This document shows, one piece after another, positions 55,368 to 63,084 of a DNA stretch of 64,000 nt (its first letter is position 1; each line of letters opens with the position of its first letter). The position numbers were made by a program, and so were the translations under genes. The notes under the pieces were generated by a model that saw only the letters and a program-made list of their open reading frames with translations, was not told the DNA's origin and did no database searches. Source of the stretch: Variovorax sp. V93 (GTDB lineage Bacteria > Pseudomonadota > Gammaproteobacteria > Burkholderiales > Burkholderiaceae_C); assembly GCF_041154485.1 (NCBI RefSeq), contig NZ_AP028669.1, forward strand, positions 4,464,001 through 4,528,000. Reading direction: 5' to 3'.

Positions 55368-57217
55368 CCACCATCCGATACCGTCCGCTGGCTTTCGGCG
55401 TCACGCGCGCCGTGCTGCGCCAAGGTGCGCCGGGCACGCAGTACCTGCGGGCCGAGACAGCGCTCGGACCCTACCGCGACCGCATGACCGACCGCCTCGC
55501 GCACTGGGCCGAACAGGCGCCCGAGCGCACCTTCATCGCCCGCCGCGAACGGCTGGCCGACGGCAGCACCGGCGACTGGCAGCGCGTGAGCTACGCCGAG
55601 GCGCTGCAGAAGGCGCGCAGCATCGGCCAGGCCCTGCTCGACCGCGGGCTGGATGCGGAGCGCCCGGTCGCGATCCTCAGCGAGAACGGTATCGAACACG
55701 CCCTGATGGCCCTCGGCTGCCTTTATGCGGGCGTGCCGTACTGCCCGGTGTCGCCGCCCTACTCGGTGGTGAGCCAGGACTTCGAGAAGCTGCGCCACGT
55801 GCTGGACACCCTCACGCCGGGCCTGGTGTTCGCCGCCGACGCCGCGCGCTTCGGCCGCGCCATTGCAGCCGCCGTGCCTGCCGACACCGAAGTCGTGATC
55901 GCCGAAGGCACGCCCGAAGGCCGCGCGGTCACAGCGTTCGATGCGCTGGCCGCCACGCCCGCCACGCCCGCCATCGACGCCGCGATGCGCGCCACCGGTC
56001 CCGACACCATCACCAAGTTCCTCTTCACCTCGGGCTCCACCAAGATGCCCAAGGCGGTGATCAACACGCACCGCATGTGGTGCGCCAACCAGCAGCAGCT
56101 GCGCCAGTCGATCCCCGCGCTGGGCGAGGAGCCGCCGGTGCTGGTCGACTGGCTGCCCTGGAACCACACCTTCGGCGGCAACCACAACGTGGGCATCGTG
56201 CTGGACAACGGCGGCACGCTCTACATCGACGACGGCAAGCCCACGCCAGGCGGCATGGCCGAGACGCTGCGCAACCTGCGCGAGATCGCGCCCACCATCT
56301 ACTTCAACGTGCCGACCGGCTTCGAGGCCATTGCGCACGCCATGGAAACCGATGCGGTGCTGCGGCGCAACCTGCTGTCGCGCGTGAAGATGTTCTTCTA
56401 CTCGGGCGCCGCGTTGTCGCAGCCCGTGTGGGACAGCCTGCACCGCACGCAGGAGTCCGAGGTCGGCGAACGCATCGTGATGGGCACGGGCCTGGGCATG
56501 ACCGAATCGGGCCCGTTCGCGCTCTACGTCACGGGGCCCGAGGTGAAGTCGGGCGACGTGGGCCTGCCCGCGGCCGGCATCGAGCTCAAGCTGATCGAGG
56601 TCGACGGCAAGACCGAGGTGCGCTACCGCGGCCCCAACATCACGCCCGGCTACTGGCGCGCGCCCGAGGCCACGGCCGAAGCCTTCGACGAAGAGGGCTT
56701 CTTCTCGACCGGCGACGCGGTGAAATGGATCGACGAGTCGAACATCCACCGCGGGCTGCGCTTCGACGGCCGCATCGCCGAAGACTTCAAGCTGGCCACC
56801 GGCACCTTCGTGAGCGTGGGCCCGCTGCGCGCCAAGATCATCGCGGCCGGCGCGCCCTATGTGCAGGACGCGGTGCTGACCGGCATCAACCTGAAGGAAG
56901 TCGGCGCGCTGGTCTTCCCGACGCAGAAGGTGCGGGAGCTTGCCGGCCTGCCCGGCAGCGCCACCATGCAGCAGGTGCTCGAAAGCGCACCGGTGCAGGC
57001 GCACTTCCAGCAGGTGGCCAACGCGCTGGCGGCCATGGGCACCGGCAGCGCCAACCGCATCGCACGGCTGCACCTGATGGCCGAGCCGCCTTCCATCGAC
57101 AAGGGCGAAGTGACCGACAAGGGCTCCATCAACCAGCGCGCCGTGCTCAAGCACCGCGCCGAAATCGTCGAGGCGCTGCATGCCGACACCCTGCCCTTCA
57201 CCCTGAAGCCCCGCTGA
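55364..57217 (+). CDS. Feruloyl-CoA synthetase-like acyl-CoA ligase
   Basis: A 617-residue adenylate-forming ligase that activates an aromatic acid with CoA and ATP. Motifs are Phe-Thr-Ser-Gly-Ser-Thr-Lys-Met-Pro-Lys near residue 217, Trp-Leu-Pro-Trp-Asn-His-Thr-Phe-Gly-Gly near 264, Gly-Met-Thr-Glu-Ser-Gly near 380, and Ser-Thr-Gly-Asp near 448. The overall pattern and length match feruloyl-CoA synthases rather than short- or long-chain fatty acid ligases. Its neighbours fit degradation of a hydroxycinnamate-type side chain. Confidence 0.9.
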   Translation: MTTIRYRPLAFGVTRAVLRQGAPGTQYLRAETALGPYRDRMTDRLAHWAEQAPERTFIARRERLADGSTGDWQRVSYAEALQKARSIGQALLDRGLDAERPVAILSENGIEHALMALGCLYAGVPYCPVSPPYSVVSQDFEKLRHVLDTLTPGLVFAADAARFGRAIAAAVPADTEVVIAEGTPEGRAVTAFDALAATPATPAIDAAMRATGPDTITKFLFTSGSTKMPKAVINTHRMWCANQQQLRQSIPALGEEPPVLVDWLPWNHTFGGNHNVGIVLDNGGTLYIDDGKPTPGGMAETLRNLREIAPTIYFNVPTGFEAIAHAMETDAVLRRNLLSRVKMFFYSGAALSQPVWDSLHRTQESEVGERIVMGTGLGMTESGPFALYVTGPEVKSGDVGLPAAGIELKLIEVDGKTEVRYRGPNITPGYWRAPEATAEAFDEEGFFSTGDAVKWIDESNIHRGLRFDGRIAEDFKLATGTFVSVGPLRAKIIAAGAPYVQDAVLTGINLKEVGALVFPTQKVRELAGLPGSATMQQVLESAPVQAHFQQVANALAAMGTGSANRIARLHLMAEPPSIDKGEVTDKGSINQRAVLKHRAEIVEALHADTLPFTLKPR

Positions 57218-57242
57218 ACCACCACCCGAGGAGACACACACC

Positions 57243-58007
57243 ATGAAGATCGAAGGACAAGCCGCACTCGTGACCGGCGGCGCATCGGGCCTGGGCGAAG
57301 CCACGGCGCGCGAACTCGCCCGACTGGGCGCCAGGGTCGCTGTGCTCGACCGCAACGCCGCGCTCGCCGAGAAGGTGGCGGCCGAGATCGGCGGCGTTGC
57401 CTGCGTCTGCGACATCACCGACACCGACAGCGTGAACGCCGCGCTCGACAAGGCCGAGGCCGCGCACGGCACCGCGCGCATCCTGATGAACGTGGCGGGC
57501 ATCGGCAGCGCCAAGCGCATCGTCGGCAAGGACGGCAACCCGGCGCCGCTCGAAGACTTCGTGCGCGTGGTCAACATCAACCTGGTCGGCGGCTACAACA
57601 TGGCGCGCCTCTTTGCGGCCCGCTGCGCCAAGCTCGAAGCACTCGACAACGGCGAGAAGGGCGTGATGCTCTTCACCGCCTCGGTCGCGGCCTTCGACGG
57701 CCAGGTGGGCCAGCAGGCCTACAGCGCCTCCAAGGGCGGCCTCGTGGGCATGACGCTGCCGATGGCACGCGACCTCGCGCAGCATGCGATCCGCGTCTGC
57801 ACGGTGGCGCCGGGCCTCTTCGCCACGCCGCTTTTGATGGAACTGCCCGAGGCCGTGCAGCAATCGCTGGCCGCATCGATCCCGTTTCCGCCGCGCCTGG
57901 GCAAGCCTTCGGAATTTGCCGAGCTGGCCTGCCACATCGTGACCAATGGCCACCTCAACGGCGAAGTCATTCGCCTCGACGGCGCCCTGCGCATGGCGCC
58001 GCGCTGA
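57243..58007 (+). CDS. SDR dehydrogenase (3-hydroxyacyl-CoA dehydrogenase type)
   Basis: A 254-residue short-chain dehydrogenase. The cofactor motif is Thr-Gly-Gly-Ala-Ser-Gly-Leu-Gly near residue 11, the structural motif Asn-Val-Ala-Gly is near 83, and the catalytic Ser and Tyr-Ser-Ala-Ser-Lys lie near 143-161. It resembles type II 3-hydroxyacyl-CoA dehydrogenases (HSD17B10 group), so it probably oxidises the hydrated aromatic CoA ester to the beta-keto form (CouN-like step). GAGGAG precedes the ATG. Confidence 0.92.
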   Translation: MKIEGQAALVTGGASGLGEATARELARLGARVAVLDRNAALAEKVAAEIGGVACVCDITDTDSVNAALDKAEAAHGTARILMNVAGIGSAKRIVGKDGNPAPLEDFVRVVNINLVGGYNMARLFAARCAKLEALDNGEKGVMLFTASVAAFDGQVGQQAYSASKGGLVGMTLPMARDLAQHAIRVCTVAPGLFATPLLMELPEAVQQSLAASIPFPPRLGKPSEFAELACHIVTNGHLNGEVIRLDGALRMAPR

Positions 58008-58053
58008 TTTTCAGCCCCAGCAAACAGAGCCCGGAAGACAAGGAGACAACACC

Positions 58054-59043
58054 ATGACCAACAGACGCCAATTCGTGCAGGCACTCGGCGGCGCAGCCGC
58101 TCTCGGCGCCCTGCATCCGCTTGCCGCACTCGCCCAGGCCGTGCAGCAGGCCAAGATCTACTACGGCTTTCCGGCCGGCAGCGCGGGCGACAGCGTGGCG
58201 CGCCGGGTGGCCGAGAAGCTGGGCGACACGCCCTATTCGAAGATCAACGCGGTGGTCGAGAACAAGCCCGGCGCGGGCGGGCGCATTGCGCTCGACACGC
58301 TCAAGACCTCGCCGGCCGACGGTTCGGTGCTGTGCCTCGCACAAGCCTCGGCGCTCTCGACCTACCCGCACATCTATACCAAGCTGAGCTACGGCCTTGC
58401 CGATTTCGCGCCGGTTTCCATCGGCGCCGTGATGACGCACGGCCTGGCTGTCGGGCCGATGGTGCCGGCCAGCGTGAAGACGCTGAAGGACTACATCGCC
58501 TGGGCCAAGGCCAATCCCGGCCAGGCCAGCTACGGCTCGCCGGGCGCGGGCTCCACGCCGCACTTCCTGGGTGCGCTGCTGGGCCTGAACACCGGCACCG
58601 ACCTGCGCCACGTTCCCTACCGCGGTTCGCTGCCGGCCATCAACGACGTGGTGGGCGGGCAGATCGCCTCGAGCATGACGCCCGTGGGCGACTACCTGCC
58701 CTTCGCCAAGGCCGGCAAGCTGCGCGTGCTCGCCACCTCGGGCGCCCAGCGCGCGGCCTACCTGCCCGACGTGCCCACCTTCACCGAACAGGGCTTCCCG
58801 GAAATCGTGGCCGACGAATGGTTCGGCTTCTTCGCGCCGGCGAAGACGCCCGCCCCCGTCATCGCCGCCGCGAGCACGGCGATCCAGGCCGCGCTCAAGG
58901 ACAAGGCCGTGGCCGACGGCCTGCTGTCGGTCGGCCTGGTCGCGCACGGCTCCTCGCCCGAGGACATGAAGAAATCGCTCCAGTCCGAATACGAGCGCTG
59001 GGGCCCGCTGGTCAAGAAGATCGGCTTCACCGCCGAGTCCTGA
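58054..59043 (+). CDS. Bug-type tripartite tricarboxylate receptor
   Basis: A 329-residue periplasmic binding protein of the TctC/Bug family, very abundant in Variovorax relatives. A Tat-like signal Asn-Arg-Arg-Gln-Phe-Val-Gln leads to cleavage near Ala-Leu-Ala-Gln. Mature motifs include Pro-Ala-Gly-Ser-Ala-Gly-Asp near residue 40, Asn-Lys-Pro-Gly-Ala-Gly-Gly near 70, and Gly-Ser-Pro-Gly-Ala-Gly-Ser-Thr-Pro-His near 160. AAGGAG precedes the ATG. No TctA/TctB membrane genes are adjacent, so it is an orphan receptor, perhaps for an aromatic acid. Confidence 0.93.
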   Translation: MTNRRQFVQALGGAAALGALHPLAALAQAVQQAKIYYGFPAGSAGDSVARRVAEKLGDTPYSKINAVVENKPGAGGRIALDTLKTSPADGSVLCLAQASALSTYPHIYTKLSYGLADFAPVSIGAVMTHGLAVGPMVPASVKTLKDYIAWAKANPGQASYGSPGAGSTPHFLGALLGLNTGTDLRHVPYRGSLPAINDVVGGQIASSMTPVGDYLPFAKAGKLRVLATSGAQRAAYLPDVPTFTEQGFPEIVADEWFGFFAPAKTPAPVIAAASTAIQAALKDKAVADGLLSVGLVAHGSSPEDMKKSLQSEYERWGPLVKKIGFTAES

Positions 59044-59050
59044 GACACCG

Positions 59051-60808
59051 ATGGATTACCGCCCCCGCCCCGAAGACAGCCGCTTCATTCTGAACGCGGT
59101 GCTCAATGCACCTTCGAGGCTGCGCGCGCTCGCGCCCTTCGCCGAGGTCGACGAAGCGCTGCAGGCACAAGTGCTCGAGGAAGCCGCGCGCTTCGTGGCC
59201 GAGGCGGTGGCGCCCATCAACCGCGGCGGCGACGAAATCGGCTGCCGCTTCGCCAACGGCGAGGTCGCCACGCCGCCCGGATTCCGCGCGGCCTACCAGG
59301 CCCTGGTCGACGGCGGCTGGCCCGGCCTGTCGGCCGCGGTCGAAGACGGCGGCCAGGGGCTGCCGGCCGTGCTCGAAGCCATCCTCTACGAATGGCTGAG
59401 CGCAGCGAACCACGGCCTCACGATGGCGCCGGGGCTGCTGCACGGCGCCTACGCCTGCCTCAAGCACCACGGCAGCGACGAACTGAAGGCACGCTACCTC
59501 TCGAAGATCGCCACCGGCGAATGGCTCGCCACCATGTGCCTGACCGAAGCCCACGCGGGCAGCGACCTGGGCCAGGTGCGCACGCGCGCCGTGCCGCAGG
59601 CCGACGGCAGCCTGCGCGTGAGTGGCGGCAAGATCTTCATCTCGGGCGGCGAACACGACCTCACGCCCAACATCGTGCACCTGGTGCTGTGCCGCATGCC
59701 CGATGCACCCGCCGGTCCCAAGGGCCTGTCGCTGGTGCTCGTGCCCAAGGTGCTGCCCGACGGCACGCGCAATGCGGTGCACTGCGAGCGCATCGAAGAG
59801 AAGATGGGCCTGCACGGCAGCCCCACCTGCACGATGCGCTTCGACGACGCCACCGGCCGGCTGGTCGGCGAGCCGGGCCGCGGCCTGGCCGCGATGTTCG
59901 TGATGATGAATGCGGCGCGCCTGCATGTGGCGCTGCAGGGTATCGGCCTGCTCGACGCCGCCTGGCAGAAGGCCGAGGCCTATGCGGCCGAGCGCCGCCA
60001 GATGCGTGCGCCCGGCGCCGTGCCCGCCAGCCGCGGCGCCGAAGCCGCGGACCTGATCGCCGAGCACCCCGCGATCCGCCGCATTCTCGACACCCAGCGC
60101 GCCTGGATCGACGGCGCGCGCACGCTCGCCTACCGCAGCGCACTGATGCTCGACGTGGCCGCGCACGACGCCGACCCCAAGGCGCGCGAACGCGCGCAGC
60201 ACTGGTGTTCGCTGGTCACGCCCGTGCTCAAGGCCGCCTGCACGCAGCAGGCCTTCCATGGCGCGAGCGAATGCCTGCAGGTGTTCGGCGGCCACGGCTA
60301 CGTGCGCGAATGGGGCATCGAGCAGATCGTGCGCGATGCGCGCGTGACCATGATCTACGAGGGCACCAACGAGATCCAGGCCATCGACCTGCTGGTGCGC
60401 AAGGTGCTGCCTGACGGCGGCGCCGCGATGTCGGCCGTGCTGCTCGAACTGCGCGACGCGCTCGACGCCTCGCGCGAGGCCGATGCCGACGTGCAGCGCC
60501 GGCTCGCGCAGCTGCGCTACCTGGGCACCACCATCGCGATGGCCGCGCATGCCAACCCCGTGCTGCCCTACGAAGTGGCCGACGACTACCTGCGCGCGGT
60601 GATGCTCGCGATGCTGGCCTGGGCCTGGGCGCGCATCGATGCGGCCGAGGCAACGCCGGCCGAGCGCGCCGCCAGGGCCGGCCCGGCGGCCGCGCTGCGG
60701 CGCTGGGTGCTGCCCGAATTCGACATGCGGCTGGCCATCGTCAAGCGCGCCTGCGAAGGTGTCGCGATGACGCACGACGCCGCAAAAACTCCCGCCGCCG
60801 CGCGCTGA
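59051..60808 (+). CDS. Acyl-CoA dehydrogenase with C-terminal extension
   Basis: A 585-residue FAD-dependent acyl-CoA dehydrogenase of the long FadE-like form with an additional C-terminal domain. The FAD/substrate site shows Met-Cys-Leu-Thr-Glu-Ala-His-Ala-Gly-Ser-Asp near residue 163, and the catalytic Glu is expected in Ile-Tyr-Glu-Gly-Thr-Asn-Glu-Ile-Gln near 437. It may desaturate a dihydro-cinnamoyl-type CoA ester, feeding the crotonase of the same cluster. It lies seven bases after the receptor gene. Confidence 0.93.
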   Translation: MDYRPRPEDSRFILNAVLNAPSRLRALAPFAEVDEALQAQVLEEAARFVAEAVAPINRGGDEIGCRFANGEVATPPGFRAAYQALVDGGWPGLSAAVEDGGQGLPAVLEAILYEWLSAANHGLTMAPGLLHGAYACLKHHGSDELKARYLSKIATGEWLATMCLTEAHAGSDLGQVRTRAVPQADGSLRVSGGKIFISGGEHDLTPNIVHLVLCRMPDAPAGPKGLSLVLVPKVLPDGTRNAVHCERIEEKMGLHGSPTCTMRFDDATGRLVGEPGRGLAAMFVMMNAARLHVALQGIGLLDAAWQKAEAYAAERRQMRAPGAVPASRGAEAADLIAEHPAIRRILDTQRAWIDGARTLAYRSALMLDVAAHDADPKARERAQHWCSLVTPVLKAACTQQAFHGASECLQVFGGHGYVREWGIEQIVRDARVTMIYEGTNEIQAIDLLVRKVLPDGGAAMSAVLLELRDALDASREADADVQRRLAQLRYLGTTIAMAAHANPVLPYEVADDYLRAVMLAMLAWAWARIDAAEATPAERAARAGPAAALRRWVLPEFDMRLAIVKRACEGVAMTHDAAKTPAAAR

Positions 60809-60836
60809 CGGAAGCCCGGCCGGGCCGGCCACGAGT

Positions 60837-60842
60837 TACGCT
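60837..60842 (+). promoter_or_regulatory. Putative -10 of the MarR gene
   Basis: TACGCT ends six bases before the ATG at 60849, with no Shine-Dalgarno sequence. It is a weaker match than the pth or ferredoxin examples. Confidence 0.35.
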
Positions 60843-60848
60843 CGGGCC

Positions 60849-61340
60849 ATGCCCCGTCCATCCAAGAACAGTCCCGCCAAAGCAGAGCCGGCCGCAGCGC
60901 CAAGCGGCAAATCTGAGCGGCTCGATGCCCGCATGCTGGAAGCCCTGGTCGGCTACAACGCGCGCCGCGCCTGGCTCATCGTGAGCAGCGTGTTCGCCGA
61001 GCGCATGGCGCCGTACGGCCTCAAGCAGATCGACTTCTCGGTGCTGTCGCTGCTCGCGCACAACCCGGGCGCCACCTCGCGCCAGCTGTGCAACACGCTC
61101 GACATCCTGCCGCCCAACCTGGTGAGCCTGGTCGCCACGCTCGACAGCCGCGGACTCATCGAGCGCCGCCCGCATCCGCACGACGGCCGCGCGGTGGGCC
61201 TGCACCTCACCGAGGCCGGCGAAAAGCTGATCCGCGAGGCCGAGCAGACCGTGACGCAGCTCGAGGCCGACGCCAGCGCACGGCTCACGGCACGCGAGCG
61301 CGAAACGCTGATCCGGCTGCTGCAGAAGATCTATCTGTAG
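60849..61340 (+). CDS. MarR family transcriptional regulator
   Basis: A 163-residue MarR repressor with a basic N-terminal tail of about 25 residues. The winged helix has Thr-Ser-Arg-Gln-Leu-Cys-Asn-Thr-Leu-Asp near residue 76 and Arg-Arg-Pro-His-Pro-His-Asp-Gly-Arg-Ala near 108 (wing). Relatives in hydroxycinnamate clusters respond to aromatic CoA thioesters. It is the last plus-strand gene of the aromatic cluster, and the AT-rich palindrome at 54549 is its likely operator. Confidence 0.92.
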   Translation: MPRPSKNSPAKAEPAAAPSGKSERLDARMLEALVGYNARRAWLIVSSVFAERMAPYGLKQIDFSVLSLLAHNPGATSRQLCNTLDILPPNLVSLVATLDSRGLIERRPHPHDGRAVGLHLTEAGEKLIREAEQTVTQLEADASARLTARERETLIRLLQKIYL

Positions 61341-61355
61341 CCGAGGCCGCCCAGG

Positions 61356-62018
61356 CTAGAGCCCCCGCTCCACCATGTCGATCAGCCGCTGCCCCAGCGC
61401 ATGGCTGGCTTGCGCATCCATGCCCTTGAGCGGTCCTTCGATGATCAGCAGCGCCAGGCCGTGCACGGCCGACCAGGCCAGGTATTCGGCGTCCGGGCGG
61501 TGCGAAGGGTCGAGCGCACCCGCTTCCACGAGCCGGTCGATCGCGGCACCCAACAGCTGGAACGGGTCCTTGCCGCTGGCGCCGGCCCTCGCCGGCCCCA
61601 CCTCGCCTTCGGCGTCTTCCGACGACACCACGAAGGCGGTGCGGAACAGGCCCGGCTCGGCCTGGGCAAAGCGCAGATAGGCGGTACCGATGGCCCGCAC
61701 CTGCGCCCGCGCGAAGTCGACGGGCGGCTGGTCGCAGGGCAGCACCGCCAGTTCCTTCTCCATGGCCCCGGCTGCCGCCGACAGCGCGGCCGCGCGCACC
61801 GCCAGCAGCAGCTCGCGCCGGCTCGCGAAATGGCGGTAGGCCGCATTGGGCACCACGCCCGCGCGCCGCGTCACTTCGCGCAGCGCCACCGCCTCGGGGC
61901 CGCCGTCGCGCGCCAGTTCGATGCCTGCGTCGAGCAGCGCGCGGCGCAGGTCGCCGTGGCGGTAGGTGCTGCGGGCCGCGGGCGGACTGGGGGCTGGCGG
62001 GACGATGCGGGGGCTCAT
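61356..62018 (-). CDS. TetR/AcrR family regulator
   Basis: A 220-residue TetR repressor. The N-terminal helix-turn-helix has Leu-Arg-Glu-Val-Thr-Arg-Arg-Ala-Gly-Val-Val-Pro-Asn-Ala-Ala-Tyr-Arg-His-Phe near residue 45. A ligand domain follows, with Leu-Phe-Arg-Thr-Ala-Phe and Trp-Ser-Ala-Val-His-Gly near 189, like the TetR_C_33 group. GGAGA before the ATG at 62018 fixes the start; in-frame ATGs at 62033 and 62048 are less likely. It is divergent from the VOC genes, with two operator-like repeats in between. Confidence 0.92.
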   Translation of the reverse strand: MSPRIVPPAPSPPAARSTYRHGDLRRALLDAGIELARDGGPEAVALREVTRRAGVVPNAAYRHFASRRELLLAVRAAALSAAAGAMEKELAVLPCDQPPVDFARAQVRAIGTAYLRFAQAEPGLFRTAFVVSSEDAEGEVGPARAGASGKDPFQLLGAAIDRLVEAGALDPSHRPDAEYLAWSAVHGLALLIIEGPLKGMDAQASHALGQRLIDMVERGL

Positions 62019-62032
62019 CAAAGAAATCTCCA

Positions 62033-62081
62033 TGTGGACAGTGTCCATTATGTCTGCTATTCTTTGTGGACGGTGTACACA
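62033..62081. promoter_or_regulatory. Paired TetR-type operators and promoter
   Basis: TGGACA-G-TGTCCA (62035-62047) is a perfect palindrome. A related 17-mer, TGTGGACGGTGTACACA (62065-62081), begins 32 bases, three helical turns, after the matching TGTGGACAGTGT block at 62033. A promoter for the VOC genes fits between: -35 TGGACA (62035-62040), 17 bases, -10 TATTCT (62058-62063). The first operator covers the -35. On the minus strand CATAAT (62047-62052) could be the tetR -10. Confidence 0.7.
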
Positions 62082-62148
62082 AACTTAGTTATTCCGTATG
62101 CGCGCAGGTCCCTGCGCATCCTTTCATCCTCAGTCCAAAGGAAATGCC

Positions 62149-62586
62149 ATGAAAGTCCAGTCCTATCTGTCCTTCGAAGGCCGCTGCGACGAAGCGCTCG
62201 GGTTCTACAAGAAGGCGCTCGGCGCCGAGGTCGTGCAGCTCATGCGCTACAGCGAGGCGCCCGAAATGCCGCCCTCGTCCGATGCCGACGCCAGCTGCGG
62301 CGGGGGCGCGCCGGCGGCCGACAAGGTGATGCACGCGGTGGTGCGCATCGGAGAAACCGAACTGATGGCCTCCGACGGCCGGTGCTCGGGCCAGCCGGAG
62401 TTCAAGGGCATCATGCTGGCCCTCACCGCCTCCACCGACGCCCAGGCGCGCCAGTGGTTCGATGCGCTGGCCGATGGCGGCCAGGTGATGCAGCCGCTCA
62501 CGCCGACCTTCTTCAGCTCCAGCTTCGGCATGCTCGCGGACCGCTTCGGCGTGGGCTGGCTGCTGGTGGTGGCGCCCGCCGCCTGA
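62149..62586 (+). CDS. VOC family protein (PhnB-like) 1
   Basis: A 145-residue glyoxalase/bleomycin-resistance-fold protein of the PhnB/YkcA type, with Tyr-Leu-Ser-Phe-Glu-Gly-Arg-Cys-Asp-Glu-Ala-Leu-Gly-Phe-Tyr near residue 5 and Phe-Gly-Met-Leu-Ala-Asp-Arg-Phe-Gly-Val near 124. The metal and substrate sites of true glyoxalases are not evident. AAAGGAAA precedes the ATG. It is probably repressed by the divergent TetR and co-transcribed with a second VOC gene and an exporter. Confidence 0.88.
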   Translation: MKVQSYLSFEGRCDEALGFYKKALGAEVVQLMRYSEAPEMPPSSDADASCGGGAPAADKVMHAVVRIGETELMASDGRCSGQPEFKGIMLALTASTDAQARQWFDALADGGQVMQPLTPTFFSSSFGMLADRFGVGWLLVVAPAA

Positions 62587-62624
62587 AGGCAGGGCTCGGC
62601 AAGAAAACAACCAAGGAAAACCTC

Positions 62625-63044
62625 ATGTCTCCCATCCACGCTTATCTCTCGTTCGACGGCAATGCGGCCGAGGCCATGCGCTTCTATGAAAAGACGCTTG
62701 GTGGCACCATGCAGATGATGATGACCATGGGCGAAGCCCCGGGCGCCGAACAGTTTCCGGCCGGCGCCGAAAAACGCATCATGCATGCAGCCCTGGCCTA
62801 CGGCGACGGCATGCTGATGGCCTCCGACACCATGCCCGGCCAGCCCTATGAAGGCATGAAGGGCTTCGGCGTGGCACTGACGATCGAGACCGTCGCGGAA
62901 GCCAGGCGCGTGTTCGACGCCTTTGCCGAGGGCGGCAAGGTCACGATGCCTTTCGAGAAGACCTTCTGGGTCGAGGGATTCGGCATGGTGACCGACCGCT
63001 TCGGCACGCCCTGGCTCATCAACGGCGGCAAGCCGCTGGTCTGA
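62625..63044 (+). CDS. VOC family protein (PhnB-like) 2
   Basis: A 139-residue protein of the same family as the preceding gene, with Tyr-Leu-Ser-Phe-Asp-Gly-Asn-Ala-Ala-Glu-Ala-Met-Arg-Phe-Tyr near residue 7 and Phe-Gly-Met-Val-Thr-Asp-Arg-Phe-Gly-Thr-Pro-Trp near 117. The two are a tandem pair, though quite diverged. AAGGAAAA precedes the ATG. It lies 40 bases upstream of the exporter gene. Confidence 0.88.
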   Translation: MSPIHAYLSFDGNAAEAMRFYEKTLGGTMQMMMTMGEAPGAEQFPAGAEKRIMHAALAYGDGMLMASDTMPGQPYEGMKGFGVALTIETVAEARRVFDAFAEGGKVTMPFEKTFWVEGFGMVTDRFGTPWLINGGKPLV

Positions 63045-63084
63045 CCCCGCCCCTCCCATCCGCAACCCGCAGGAACCGCTCTTC

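Noticed and set aside
55205..57580. A 791-codon minus-strand frame opposite the CoA ligase
   Set aside because: No recognisable domain, and the opposite strand encodes a full adenylate-forming ligase with RBS and coupling.
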